64,000 nt of DNA from an uncultured Pseudoxanthomonas sp. Its GTDB lineage: Bacteria; Pseudomonadota; Gammaproteobacteria; Xanthomonadales; Xanthomonadaceae. The notes below the pieces were generated by a model. The model was given only the letters and a program-made list of their open reading frames with translations. It made no database searches and was not told the origin of the DNA. Both the position numbers and the translations under genes were made by a program. Location of the stretch: contig CAMLGZ010000004.1 of the NCBI GenBank assembly GCA_946479745.1, positions 124,001-188,000 of the forward strand, given 5' to 3'. Positions 26,768 to 34,619 of the stretch are shown in pieces (the first letter of the stretch is position 1; each line of letters starts with the position of its first letter).

Positions 26768-28426
26768 ATGCGCCACCTGTCCACGATCCTGGGCTGCGCC
26801 GCCCTGACGATGCTGATCGCAGGCCCCGGCCTGACTGCCGAACCCGAACATATCCGCGGCAAGGCCTCGGCCAAACGCGCCGCTTCCGCACCGACCCCGG
26901 CGCGCGGCGAGAGCGCGCAACAGTGGTACAGCGATGGCGCGCGCGCCGCGCGCGACGGCGCCGAGTTGCGTCCCAGCCACAGGAAAGCCAAGAACGTGAT
27001 CCTGTTCGTCGGCGACGGCATGGGCCTGTCGACGGTTGCGGCCGCGCGCATCCTCGAAGGCCAGCTCAAGGGCCGCAGCGGCGAAGAGAACGCGCTGAGC
27101 TTCGAGCGGTTCCCTTACCTCAGCCTGTCGAAAACCTACTCGGTCGATGGCCAGACGCCGGACTCGGCGCCGACGATGACGGCCATGATGACCGGCATCA
27201 AGACCAACCAGGGCGTGCTGGGCGTCACCCAGGACGCGCGCTACAACAATTGCGCCTCGGCCAAGGGCAAGGGCGTGGCGACCTTGCTGGAAGTGGCCGA
27301 AGCGCTGGGCATGTCCACCGGCATCGTCAGCACCGCACGCATTACCCATGCCACCCCCGCCGCGACCTACGCGCATACGCCCAACCGCGACTGGGAAAGC
27401 GACGCCGAGCTCAGCGCAGAGGCCAAGGCCTCAGGCTGCAAAGATATCGCCCGGCAGTTGGTGGAGTTCCCGTACGGCAACGGTCTTGAAGTCGCGCTGG
27501 GCGGCGGCCGCAGCTATTTCCTGCCCAACACGCTCAACGATCCCGAGGACACCAGCAGCAAGGGCCGCCGTCTGGATGGCCGCAATCTGGCCAGCGAATG
27601 GGGTAGCAAGCCCGCATCGGCCTACGTCTGGAACAAGGCGCAGTTCGACGCCATCAATCCGGCCACCACCAAGCACTTGCTGGGTCTGTTCGAGCGTTCG
27701 CACATGGAATACGAAGCCGATCGCCCGCTCGACGCAGGCAAGGAGCCGAGCCTGGCCGAGATGACCGCCAAGTCGATCGACATCCTGCAGAACCGCAACG
27801 ACAACAAGGGTTATTTCCTGATGGTGGAAGGCGGGCGCGTCGACCACGCCCACCACGCCGGCAACGCCAGCCGCGCGCTGGTGGATGCCATCGCCCTCTC
27901 CGATGCGGTGCGGGCGGCGCTGCGCAAGAGTTCGGCCGAGGACACCCTGATCATCGTCACCGCCGACCATAGCCACACCTTCACCATCGCCGGCTATCCC
28001 GATCGCGGCAACAACATCCTGGGCAAGGTGGTTACCGATGGTGCGCTGGCGCTGGACGCCGACGGCAAGCCCTACACCACGCTGGGTTACATCAACGGCC
28101 CGGGCTATCGCGGTCCGGCCGCACGTCCCGACCTGACCAATGTCGACACCGCCAATGTCAACTTCCTACAGGAAGCGACGGTGCCCATGGCTTCGGAAAC
28201 GCACGCCGCCGAAGACGTGGGCATCTACGCCAACGGCCCCGGTGCGCACGCCTTCCAGGGTGTGGTCGAACAGAACGTCGTTTTCCATGTGATGGCGCAA
28301 TCGCAAAAAGACACGTCAGTGTTCTTCTGCTCGCTGTTCGGCGGTTGCGGAAAGAACGACAAGAAGTCGTCGATCGCGCCGCCCTTGCTCGAAGCCGACT
28401 TGCGCGCCGGCATGACGAAGCAGTGA
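26768..28426 (+). CDS. Alkaline phosphatase (PhoA family), exported
   Basis: A 552-residue periplasmic alkaline phosphatase with a signal peptide ending near GPGLTA. Metal and catalytic motifs are present: VILFVGDGMGLST (Asp ligand), TPDSAPTMTAMMTG (Ser nucleophile in DSA), MVEGGRVDHAHHAGN and TADHSHTF (His/Asp ligands). A C-terminal Cys pair (FFCSLFGGCGKND) may form a disulfide. GGAG lies 7 bases before the ATG at 26768. I saw no clear Pho box, so phosphate regulation is unproven. A small exported protein gene follows with only two bases between. Confidence 0.93.
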   Translation: MRHLSTILGCAALTMLIAGPGLTAEPEHIRGKASAKRAASAPTPARGESAQQWYSDGARAARDGAELRPSHRKAKNVILFVGDGMGLSTVAAARILEGQLKGRSGEENALSFERFPYLSLSKTYSVDGQTPDSAPTMTAMMTGIKTNQGVLGVTQDARYNNCASAKGKGVATLLEVAEALGMSTGIVSTARITHATPAATYAHTPNRDWESDAELSAEAKASGCKDIARQLVEFPYGNGLEVALGGGRSYFLPNTLNDPEDTSSKGRRLDGRNLASEWGSKPASAYVWNKAQFDAINPATTKHLLGLFERSHMEYEADRPLDAGKEPSLAEMTAKSIDILQNRNDNKGYFLMVEGGRVDHAHHAGNASRALVDAIALSDAVRAALRKSSAEDTLIIVTADHSHTFTIAGYPDRGNNILGKVVTDGALALDADGKPYTTLGYINGPGYRGPAARPDLTNVDTANVNFLQEATVPMASETHAAEDVGIYANGPGAHAFQGVVEQNVVFHVMAQSQKDTSVFFCSLFGGCGKNDKKSSIAPPLLEADLRAGMTKQ

Positions 28427-28428
28427 CG

Positions 28429-29112
28429 ATGCGCGGCTGGCTATTGCTCCTCGCGTTGGTCGCCGGCCAGGGATGGGCCGGCGATGGCCGCAACGATGAG
28501 CCCGGCTCCGAAGCGGTCGGAAACGAAGCGGCATGGGTGGGCGACTATCGTATCCACGATGCGCGCGGCGAGCGCGAACTGAGGCTGGTGCGCGACGGCA
28601 CCCGCATCGAGTACCGCATCGCCGGTGAGCCGATCAGAGTGTGGCGGCAAACGCCCGACGGGGTAGAACTGCGCGAACTGTATCCGGCCGATCGGCGCAT
28701 GGTGGTGTACGCGCCCGGCGATCTGCGCACCCTGGACAAGGTGCCGGACTGGGCGCAGTTATCGGGTCTGGTCGACCCGGCGTTGCGCGCGCGATTGAAA
28801 TCGACGGGCGATTCCATCGTGTTCGCGCGACCGCTTGCCCGTTATCGCGGCGCGGATGCGCAAGGAAAACATGTCGAACTGGATTGGCTGGCGACCCCCG
28901 GCTTGCCGGCCCGCTACTGCACCGGCAAGCCGGACAGCAGGAAATGCAGCGGCAGGGATGCTATCCGTCTGCAAGGATTGACCCAGGTCCCGGCGCAGCG
29001 GGCGTTCACGCCACTCGATGGTCTGCTGGAGGTCGATCATGCCGATCTTGGCGACATGGAAATGGATGCGTTCGTGCATGGCCTGTCGCATGCGGAGCAT
29101 CCCGCGCACTGA
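28429..29112 (+). CDS. Exported protein of unknown function, co-transcribed with alkaline phosphatase
   Basis: A 227-residue protein starting MRGWLLLLALVAGQGWAG, a typical signal peptide. The mature part is beta-rich (WVGDYRIHDARGERELRLVR, TRIEYRIAGEPIRVWRQT). It has one Cys pair in RYCTGKPDSRKCSGRD and ends in a His-rich tail (HGLSHAEHPAH). The ATG at 28429 is two bases after the phosphatase stop, so the two are one transcript. I recognise no family. It could be an accessory or inhibitor of the phosphatase, which is inference only. Confidence 0.78.
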   Translation: MRGWLLLLALVAGQGWAGDGRNDEPGSEAVGNEAAWVGDYRIHDARGERELRLVRDGTRIEYRIAGEPIRVWRQTPDGVELRELYPADRRMVVYAPGDLRTLDKVPDWAQLSGLVDPALRARLKSTGDSIVFARPLARYRGADAQGKHVELDWLATPGLPARYCTGKPDSRKCSGRDAIRLQGLTQVPAQRAFTPLDGLLEVDHADLGDMEMDAFVHGLSHAEHPAH

Positions 29113-29145
29113 CCGGTGAATGCGCAGAGACCTGGTGTGGAATTG

Positions 29146-29371
29146 CACCCTTCTCCCGCTAGCGGCGCCCGCAGGGTGTGCAAGGCTGAGAAGGTGGCCG
29201 ACAGGCCGGATGAGGGGGAGCGGAGTCGCAAATGTTTGGGCGGGTGTTGGTAACTGGAGTGTAGGAAAGACCTGGAGTCCCACGCTCGGCGCGATGCCCG
29301 ATTCCGAAGTGGGTCGGCTCCGGACTTGCCCTCACCCGCCTTCGGCACCCTCTCCCGCAAGCGGGAGAGGG
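29146..29371. repeat. REP-like element, CCCTCTCCC hairpin family (copy 2)
   Basis: Left part CTTCTCCCGCTAGCGG at about 29150 and right part CACCCTCTCCCGCAAGCGGG at about 29347 form the two ends of an interrupted palindrome within a gene-free stretch of 296 bases between convergent genes. Confidence 0.65.
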
Positions 29372-29408
29372 GTTCGATTTCATTTTCCATACTGAAATCG
29401 AGGCGTTT

Positions 29409-31196
29409 TTATTTCTTCGCTTGCTGCGCCGGCACGAACTGCTCGCGCACCGCTTTGGCCAGCTGGTCCGGGGGCAGCAAGCCCTGATCGAGCAGGAAGT
29501 TGTTGAAGGCCTTGCGGTCGAACCGCTTGCCCAGCGCCAGTTCGGTCTGCATGCGCAGTTCCAGGATGCGGGTGTAGCCGTAGAAATAGCTGCCGGCCTG
29601 GCCCGGTGCGTTGAAGGTGTAGCGATCCAACTCCTGCCGCGCCATCGGCTCGGACAGACCCACGTCTTGCTCCAGCACCTGGCGCGCGCGCTCGCGGTCG
29701 ATCAAGCCCAGATTGAGACCGGGATCGAGCATGGCGCGCGCTGCGCGCATCAGACGGAACTGCAGCGCGATCAGCTGTCCATCCAAGGGCTCGTAAGGAA
29801 CCATCTCGGCTTCGGCATACAGCGCCCAGCCTTCGACATTGACCGAATTGAAGGCGAACATGCTGCGCGCCAGCGACACGCCGCGTTCGACCATGGCGGT
29901 GAACTGCAATTCGTGGCCCGGCCGGCCTTCGTGCGCCGACAGCGTCCAGGCCACCGCATCGAAATTGAAGTCGTCGTAGTTCTTGCCCTTGCCGTCTTTG
30001 TCCGGATTGCCCAGCGGCAGCACGAAGGTGCCCTGCTGCCCGGTGTTGCCCACCAGCGGCGCCGGCAGGAAGTGCGGCGCAGGTTGCGCGGCGCTTTCGG
30101 CGGGCGAACCCAGGCGCATCTGCATGGGCCGGTTGGGCACATCGACGATCTTCTCGCGCTCGATGATCGGGTCGATCCGGTCGATGATGCCGCGGTAGTA
30201 GGTTTCCAGCTTGTCGTTGGCGATGCTGTCTTTCTTCAGCGCCTTGATCACGTCGCGGTAGTCGGTGGCGTCGATACCCTTGGCCTTGGCCACCAGCGGC
30301 GCCAGTTGCTGCATCGCGGCGCGGGTTTCCATGAATTCAAGCTGCGCGCGCCGCATCAGCAGGGCCGGATCGATATCGATGCCGTACTGCTTGAGCTGAT
30401 AGGCGTACAGCTCCGGCGGCAGGCGGGTATCGGTGCGCGCCTTCGGAAGAACCTGGGTGCGGGTCCATTCGTTGTAGGCCTTGAGTTGTTTCTCCATCGC
30501 ATCCAGCGTTTCTTCGGCGCCGGCGATCTTGTACTTGGCGAACAGATCGCGCACGCCGCTCACATAGGTATCCACATTGCCGACCGCGCGTTCGACTTCG
30601 AGCTTGGTCGGCTGCAACAGTTCGCCGTGGGCCAGCTTCTCCTGGTAACGCTGCTGCGCCAGGGTGGCGATGGCGGTGCTGCCCGGCGCCAGCCCGGTGT
30701 AGCGTTTCAGACGATCCAGCGCCTTGGCGCGGCGCTCGGCGGGCGTCTGGTCGGAGAGCAGGCCATTCATGCCGTTGAACACCATCTGCGGCGCATCGCT
30801 CCACGGCAACAGGTATTTTTCGTTGAGCTCGCTGCCTTCGATGTTCTGGTCGGCTGCCGCGATCATGATCTCCAGATCCTGGCGCACGTTTGCATCACGC
30901 TCCAGCTGGAGCTTGGTCCGCAGTTCGGCCTTGGCCTTCGCAGTGGCCTCCCGGTAGCGTTTCGGATTGTCCGGGCCCAGATCGGCCACTTGGTCGTCGT
31001 AGCCGGGAATGCCGAAGAAGCTCGCGTATTCCGGCTGGAACGGCGCCTGCGCCTGCAGCAGGATCTGCGCGTAGCGGTTGCTGGTTTCGACCCAGGCGGG
31101 TGCGGGCTTGCCTTGCGCGGCCGGCGTAACGGCCTGGGCCAGCGCGGGCAGAGGAGCGGACAGCGCCAGGGCGATGGCGAGCACGAGTGGTTTCAT
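29409..31196 (-). CDS. DUF885 family exported (putative metallopeptidase) protein
   Basis: A 595-residue DUF885 protein with a signal peptide (MKPLVLAIALALSAPLPALAQ). The zinc-peptidase-like motif SAHEGRPGHELQFTAM (HExxxHE variant) lies around residue 425, followed by NVEGWALYAEAEM, whose Glu could be a metal ligand. The family is distantly related to thermolysin-like gluzincins; activities are mostly unproven. A second, divergent DUF885 protein lies at 31756-33078, with a Coa1-like gene between them. Confidence 0.9.
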   Translation of the reverse strand: MKPLVLAIALALSAPLPALAQAVTPAAQGKPAPAWVETSNRYAQILLQAQAPFQPEYASFFGIPGYDDQVADLGPDNPKRYREATAKAKAELRTKLQLERDANVRQDLEIMIAAADQNIEGSELNEKYLLPWSDAPQMVFNGMNGLLSDQTPAERRAKALDRLKRYTGLAPGSTAIATLAQQRYQEKLAHGELLQPTKLEVERAVGNVDTYVSGVRDLFAKYKIAGAEETLDAMEKQLKAYNEWTRTQVLPKARTDTRLPPELYAYQLKQYGIDIDPALLMRRAQLEFMETRAAMQQLAPLVAKAKGIDATDYRDVIKALKKDSIANDKLETYYRGIIDRIDPIIEREKIVDVPNRPMQMRLGSPAESAAQPAPHFLPAPLVGNTGQQGTFVLPLGNPDKDGKGKNYDDFNFDAVAWTLSAHEGRPGHELQFTAMVERGVSLARSMFAFNSVNVEGWALYAEAEMVPYEPLDGQLIALQFRLMRAARAMLDPGLNLGLIDRERARQVLEQDVGLSEPMARQELDRYTFNAPGQAGSYFYGYTRILELRMQTELALGKRFDRKAFNNFLLDQGLLPPDQLAKAVREQFVPAQQAKK

Positions 31197-31281
31197 CGGT
31201 GAATTCCAGCGGGAAGAAGACCGCAGACCCTACGCGCTCACCCTTTGCCGGGCAATGCGCCACAGGTCATGCACGGCTGTC

Positions 31282-31719
31282 TCAGGGCGCCGCCGCGTCT
31301 TCTTCCAGCAGGTCGATGCGCTTGCCGTCGTTGTCCAGCCGCAGCACCACGGTCTGGTAGCTCCACTCGCCCGCGGATTTCTTCGCCTCCACGAACAGAT
31401 CGCCGCTCGCCTTCGGGCCGGCGAGGGGAATCTGCAGGTTGGCGTCGCCCGAAGGGCCATTCACGTTGATGTTGCCCATCACCAGCCAGCCCGGTTTCAT
31501 CGGCTCGCCCAGCGCTGCGATCGCAGCGGGGCTGCGTTGGGCCTGCCGCAGAGGATGCTGATAAACGTCGGAAGACTTGATCATGCCGAAGATGGCCGAC
31601 ATGAAGGCCAGCATCGCGGCCACGAACAATGTCAGCAACACCGCCGCCAGCATCGGCACGAACCACTTCCAGTTGCGGCGCCACCAGCCGGGAGATGGGT
31701 GCCGAACGGGTGTGTTCAT
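31282..31719 (-). CDS. Coa1-like (cytochrome c oxidase assembly factor) membrane protein
   Basis: A 145-residue single-pass protein: a basic N-terminus RRNWKWF, one helix (about 19-45), then a small domain PLRQAQRSPAAIAALGEPMK and GWLVMGNINVNGPSGDANLQ. The pattern of a short segment after the helix followed by xGxINxxGxxGxAxLxIPLxGP matches the Coa1/TIM21-like bacterial family. No cytochrome oxidase genes are adjacent, so a role in oxidase assembly is not supported by context. Confidence 0.8.
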   Translation of the reverse strand: MNTPVRHPSPGWWRRNWKWFVPMLAAVLLTLFVAAMLAFMSAIFGMIKSSDVYQHPLRQAQRSPAAIAALGEPMKPGWLVMGNINVNGPSGDANLQIPLAGPKASGDLFVEAKKSAGEWSYQTVVLRLDNDGKRIDLLEEDAAAP

Positions 31720-31755
31720 GGCGCAGCCTCGGATGGGTGGATGGGTGCAGCGAGG

Positions 31756-33078
31756 CTAGCGCTTTTCCGTTGCCGGCAACAGATCCGCCGGCAGCGTGGG
31801 CTCGGACAGAATTCGTTCCATCGCCGCCCACCGCGTTTGCAGCGTCGTGCCGGCGTCGTCGACATAGTCGCGCACCAGGTCCAGACCCAGGCCGTAGTTG
31901 ATGACGTAACTGCGGTAGCGGTCGGTGAAGGTGATGGACTGCTCGGCGCGTTGCGGCGATACAAGCTGGTATTTCTGCGCCAGCAGGATGGCCTGGGCGC
32001 GGTCTATGCGTCCGTCCAGATAATCGCGGGCGATGGTCAAGCGCGCGCCGGCCAGTTCGCTGCGGGCCTGCTGCAGTTGCGCGTCGCGCGCGGCCAGCGC
32101 GGCATCCAATCCGGCCAGCGGATACAGCACGTCGTGTTCGAAGACCTGTTTCTCCGCGCCCGGGAACGCCAGTTCGATGCCGAAGTTGGCCGAGCCCTCG
32201 GCGATCAGCGACATCGGGCTGTACAGCGGATACACGGTGAACTCGATCCAGCCGCGTTGCTTGGACAAACGCTGCTCCAGCAACATGTTCAGTACGTGGT
32301 GGCCGGGATAGCCTTCGTGGCAGCCCAGGTCCACCGCGCGGCTCATGAGCACCGGCAGGTCCGTGTTGATCTGGATCACGCTGGTGGCGTTGCCCTTGTA
32401 CCAGTTGTAGCCGGACCAGGGCTGGCCGGTGACCAGTTCCAGCGAGAACTTCTCTTCGGCGGGCAGGGCGATGTGCTGCAGCGTGCGGCGTTTGCATTCC
32501 TCGATGGACGCATGCATCACCGCCCGCAGTTTGTCGGCGGGGATCGCGGTGCTGCTGGCGAAGGCGTCCACGCGCTGCCACAACGGGCCTTCGCCGGGGA
32601 ACAACGCTTCCAGCCGTTGCAGTGCCGGGTCGTAATCGGACAGCGGCTTGAGTTGCGGGCGCAACGCGTACAGACCCTCGGCTTCGTGTTCGAAATCCAG
32701 CTTTTCGCCGGCAAGCATCGCCATGCGCGTGCGCGCGGCGGTCAGCTGCGCGGCGAGCAGATGCTTGCGGCGGACTTCCAGCGGCGCCAATTGCGCGTCA
32801 TCGACTTTGGCCAGCTGCTGCTGCAGCGCCTCGGCGGCGGCGCGCAATCCAGGCAGCGGACGCGGCGCACGCTTGGCCTGCTGTGCCCATTCGTCCGGCC
32901 CGTAATAGGCATCTATGTAGCCGGATTCGTGCTCGCCGATTTCCAGGCTCAAATGCACATAGGCCTCGGCGATGGGGTCGAGCAAGGTGCGCGAAGCGGG
33001 CGTGCTGGTGGGCGCGGATGCGGAGGCGGTTTGGATTGCAGTGGAAATGATCATCAGCGTTGCCAGTACGAGTTTCAT
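31756..33078 (-). CDS. DUF885 family exported protein, second copy
   Basis: A 440-residue protein with a signal peptide (MKLVLATLMIISTAIQTASA). Its motif GCHEGYPGHHVLNML (HExxxHH) and the following LIAEGSANFGIELAFPG provide putative zinc ligands, in the same order as in the other DUF885 gene at 29409. Sequence similarity to that gene is confined to these regions, so the two are distant paralogues. Start ATG 33078 gives a good signal peptide; the frame is open to 33201 without support. A GST gene lies upstream. Confidence 0.85.
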   Translation of the reverse strand: MKLVLATLMIISTAIQTASASAPTSTPASRTLLDPIAEAYVHLSLEIGEHESGYIDAYYGPDEWAQQAKRAPRPLPGLRAAAEALQQQLAKVDDAQLAPLEVRRKHLLAAQLTAARTRMAMLAGEKLDFEHEAEGLYALRPQLKPLSDYDPALQRLEALFPGEGPLWQRVDAFASSTAIPADKLRAVMHASIEECKRRTLQHIALPAEEKFSLELVTGQPWSGYNWYKGNATSVIQINTDLPVLMSRAVDLGCHEGYPGHHVLNMLLEQRLSKQRGWIEFTVYPLYSPMSLIAEGSANFGIELAFPGAEKQVFEHDVLYPLAGLDAALAARDAQLQQARSELAGARLTIARDYLDGRIDRAQAILLAQKYQLVSPQRAEQSITFTDRYRSYVINYGLGLDLVRDYVDDAGTTLQTRWAAMERILSEPTLPADLLPATEKR

Positions 33079-33133
33079 CGGTGCTCCGATTACCTTAGTG
33101 CCGTCATCCCGGCATTCGCCGGGGTGAAGGAGT

Positions 33134-33850
33134 CTATTGCTTCTGCGCGCCCTGCCCGAACAGGTGCTTGCGTTCTTCCTCACCCAGCGGCTTTCCCGCA
33201 TCCGGGTTCACCTTCGTCTTCCAAGCATATGCTCGCTCGGTCGCCGGCCTCGCGGCGATGGCCTCATGCCAGCGCTTGATGTTCGGGAAAGCCGCGAAAT
33301 CCGGCGGCAATTTGTCGTAGCCGCCGATCCACGGGTAGCTCGAAATATCGGCGATGGTGTAGGTATCGCCGGCCAGGAACTCGTTCTCGGCCAAACGCTT
33401 GTCCATGACCCCGTGCAGGCGCGTCACTTCGCGGCCGTAACGATCGATGGCATAGGGAACCGGCTCGGGTGCGTAGACGTTGAAGTGGCCCATCTGCCCG
33501 GTCATCGGCCCCAGTCCGCCCATCTGCCAGAACAACCACTCCATGGCCGCGGTGCGCCCGCGCAGATCCTCGGGCAGGAACAGGCCGGTCTTTTCCGCCA
33601 GATACTGCAGAATCGCGCCGGATTCGAACACGCTGATCGGCGCGCCGCCGTCGGCCGGCGCATGATCGACGATCGCCGGCATCTTGTTGTTGGGGGAAAT
33701 GGCCAGGTATTCCGGCTTGAACTGGTCGCCAGCGCCGATATCCACTGGTTTGATGCTGTATTCCAGCGCGTGGCCGGCATCGACCAGTTCTTCCAGGAAA
33801 AGTGTGATCTTGTGGCCGTTGGGCGTGGGCCAGTAGTACAGATCGATCAT
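33134..33850 (-). CDS. Glutathione S-transferase, YfcG/YghU-like
   Basis: A 238-residue cytosolic GST. The thioredoxin-like domain starts MIDLYYWPTPNGHKITLFLEEL, where TPNGHKI is the Nu-class (YfcG/YghU) active-site pattern. ISPNNKMPAIVDH has the cis-Pro, SVFESGAILQYLAEKTG binds the gamma-Glu group, and a C-terminal helical domain contains TIADISSYPWIG. Such enzymes show disulfide-bond reductase activity with glutathione in E. coli. Confidence 0.93.
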   Translation of the reverse strand: MIDLYYWPTPNGHKITLFLEELVDAGHALEYSIKPVDIGAGDQFKPEYLAISPNNKMPAIVDHAPADGGAPISVFESGAILQYLAEKTGLFLPEDLRGRTAAMEWLFWQMGGLGPMTGQMGHFNVYAPEPVPYAIDRYGREVTRLHGVMDKRLAENEFLAGDTYTIADISSYPWIGGYDKLPPDFAAFPNIKRWHEAIAARPATERAYAWKTKVNPDAGKPLGEEERKHLFGQGAQKQ

Positions 33851-33960
33851 GGCGGGGCTCGTTTCTCGGCGGAAATAGGAGTTTAGCTTCCTCGCGCGCT
33901 TGGCAGCGTCACGATGGGCCGGTAACCTGCCGCATCCCCGCAACGCAGCATTCCGGTCTT

Positions 33961-34566
33961 ATGTCCCATCAGCAACCCAATCGCCTCGGCCCGCTCCCCT
34001 CGCTGATCTTCGCTTCGCGCTGGCTGCAGTTGCCGCTGTATCTGGGTCTGATCGTCGCCCAGGCCGTTTATGTCTGGCAGTTCGGCGTGGAGTTGGTGCA
34101 TCTGGTGAGTGAAGTGTTCCTGCACGGCGGTGAAGCCGAGCAGGCCGCCAAGCTGGCCGAAGGCGGGCCCACGGCCGAAGTGGCGATCATGCTGATCGTG
34201 CTGGGACTGATCGACGTGGTGATGATCTCCAACCTGCTGATGATGGTGATCGTGGGCGGCTACGAAACCTTCGTCTCGCGCCTGCGCCTGGAAGGGCACC
34301 CGGACCAGCCGGAATGGCTAAGCCACGTCAATGCCAGCATGCTGAAGGTGAAACTGGCCATGGCGATCATCGGCATCTCCTCCATCCACCTGCTGAAGAC
34401 CTTCATCGAAGTCGGTGACCTGGGCATGCCGGACAGCAAGTTCACCGAATCGGGCGTGATGTGGCAGACCATCATCCACTGCGTATTCATCCTTTCGGCC
34501 ATCGGCATCGCCTATACGGACCGTTTGATGACCCACGTGACCAACAAACCCAAAGCCGAGCACTGA
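33961..34566 (+). CDS. UPF0114 family membrane protein (YqhA-like)
   Basis: A 201-residue inner membrane protein of the UPF0114/TIGR00645 family. Typical elements are SLIFASRWLQLPLYLGLIVAQ at the start, VMISNLLMMVIVGGYETFVS, and KLAMAIIGISSIHLLKTFIE. About four helices are present. The function is unknown. It is divergent from the GST gene and lies 53 bases upstream of the helicase gene on the same strand. Confidence 0.92.
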   Translation: MSHQQPNRLGPLPSLIFASRWLQLPLYLGLIVAQAVYVWQFGVELVHLVSEVFLHGGEAEQAAKLAEGGPTAEVAIMLIVLGLIDVVMISNLLMMVIVGGYETFVSRLRLEGHPDQPEWLSHVNASMLKVKLAMAIIGISSIHLLKTFIEVGDLGMPDSKFTESGVMWQTIIHCVFILSAIGIAYTDRLMTHVTNKPKAEH

Positions 34567-34619
34567 TTTCCCCTTGATCGATCTCAGTGCCTGCGCGCGG
34601 CCCGGCGTAAAATAGCCGC

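Noticed and set aside
29421..31202. 593-codon antisense frame opposite the DUF885 gene
   Set aside because: Same kind of high-GC antisense shadow; no motif or start signal.
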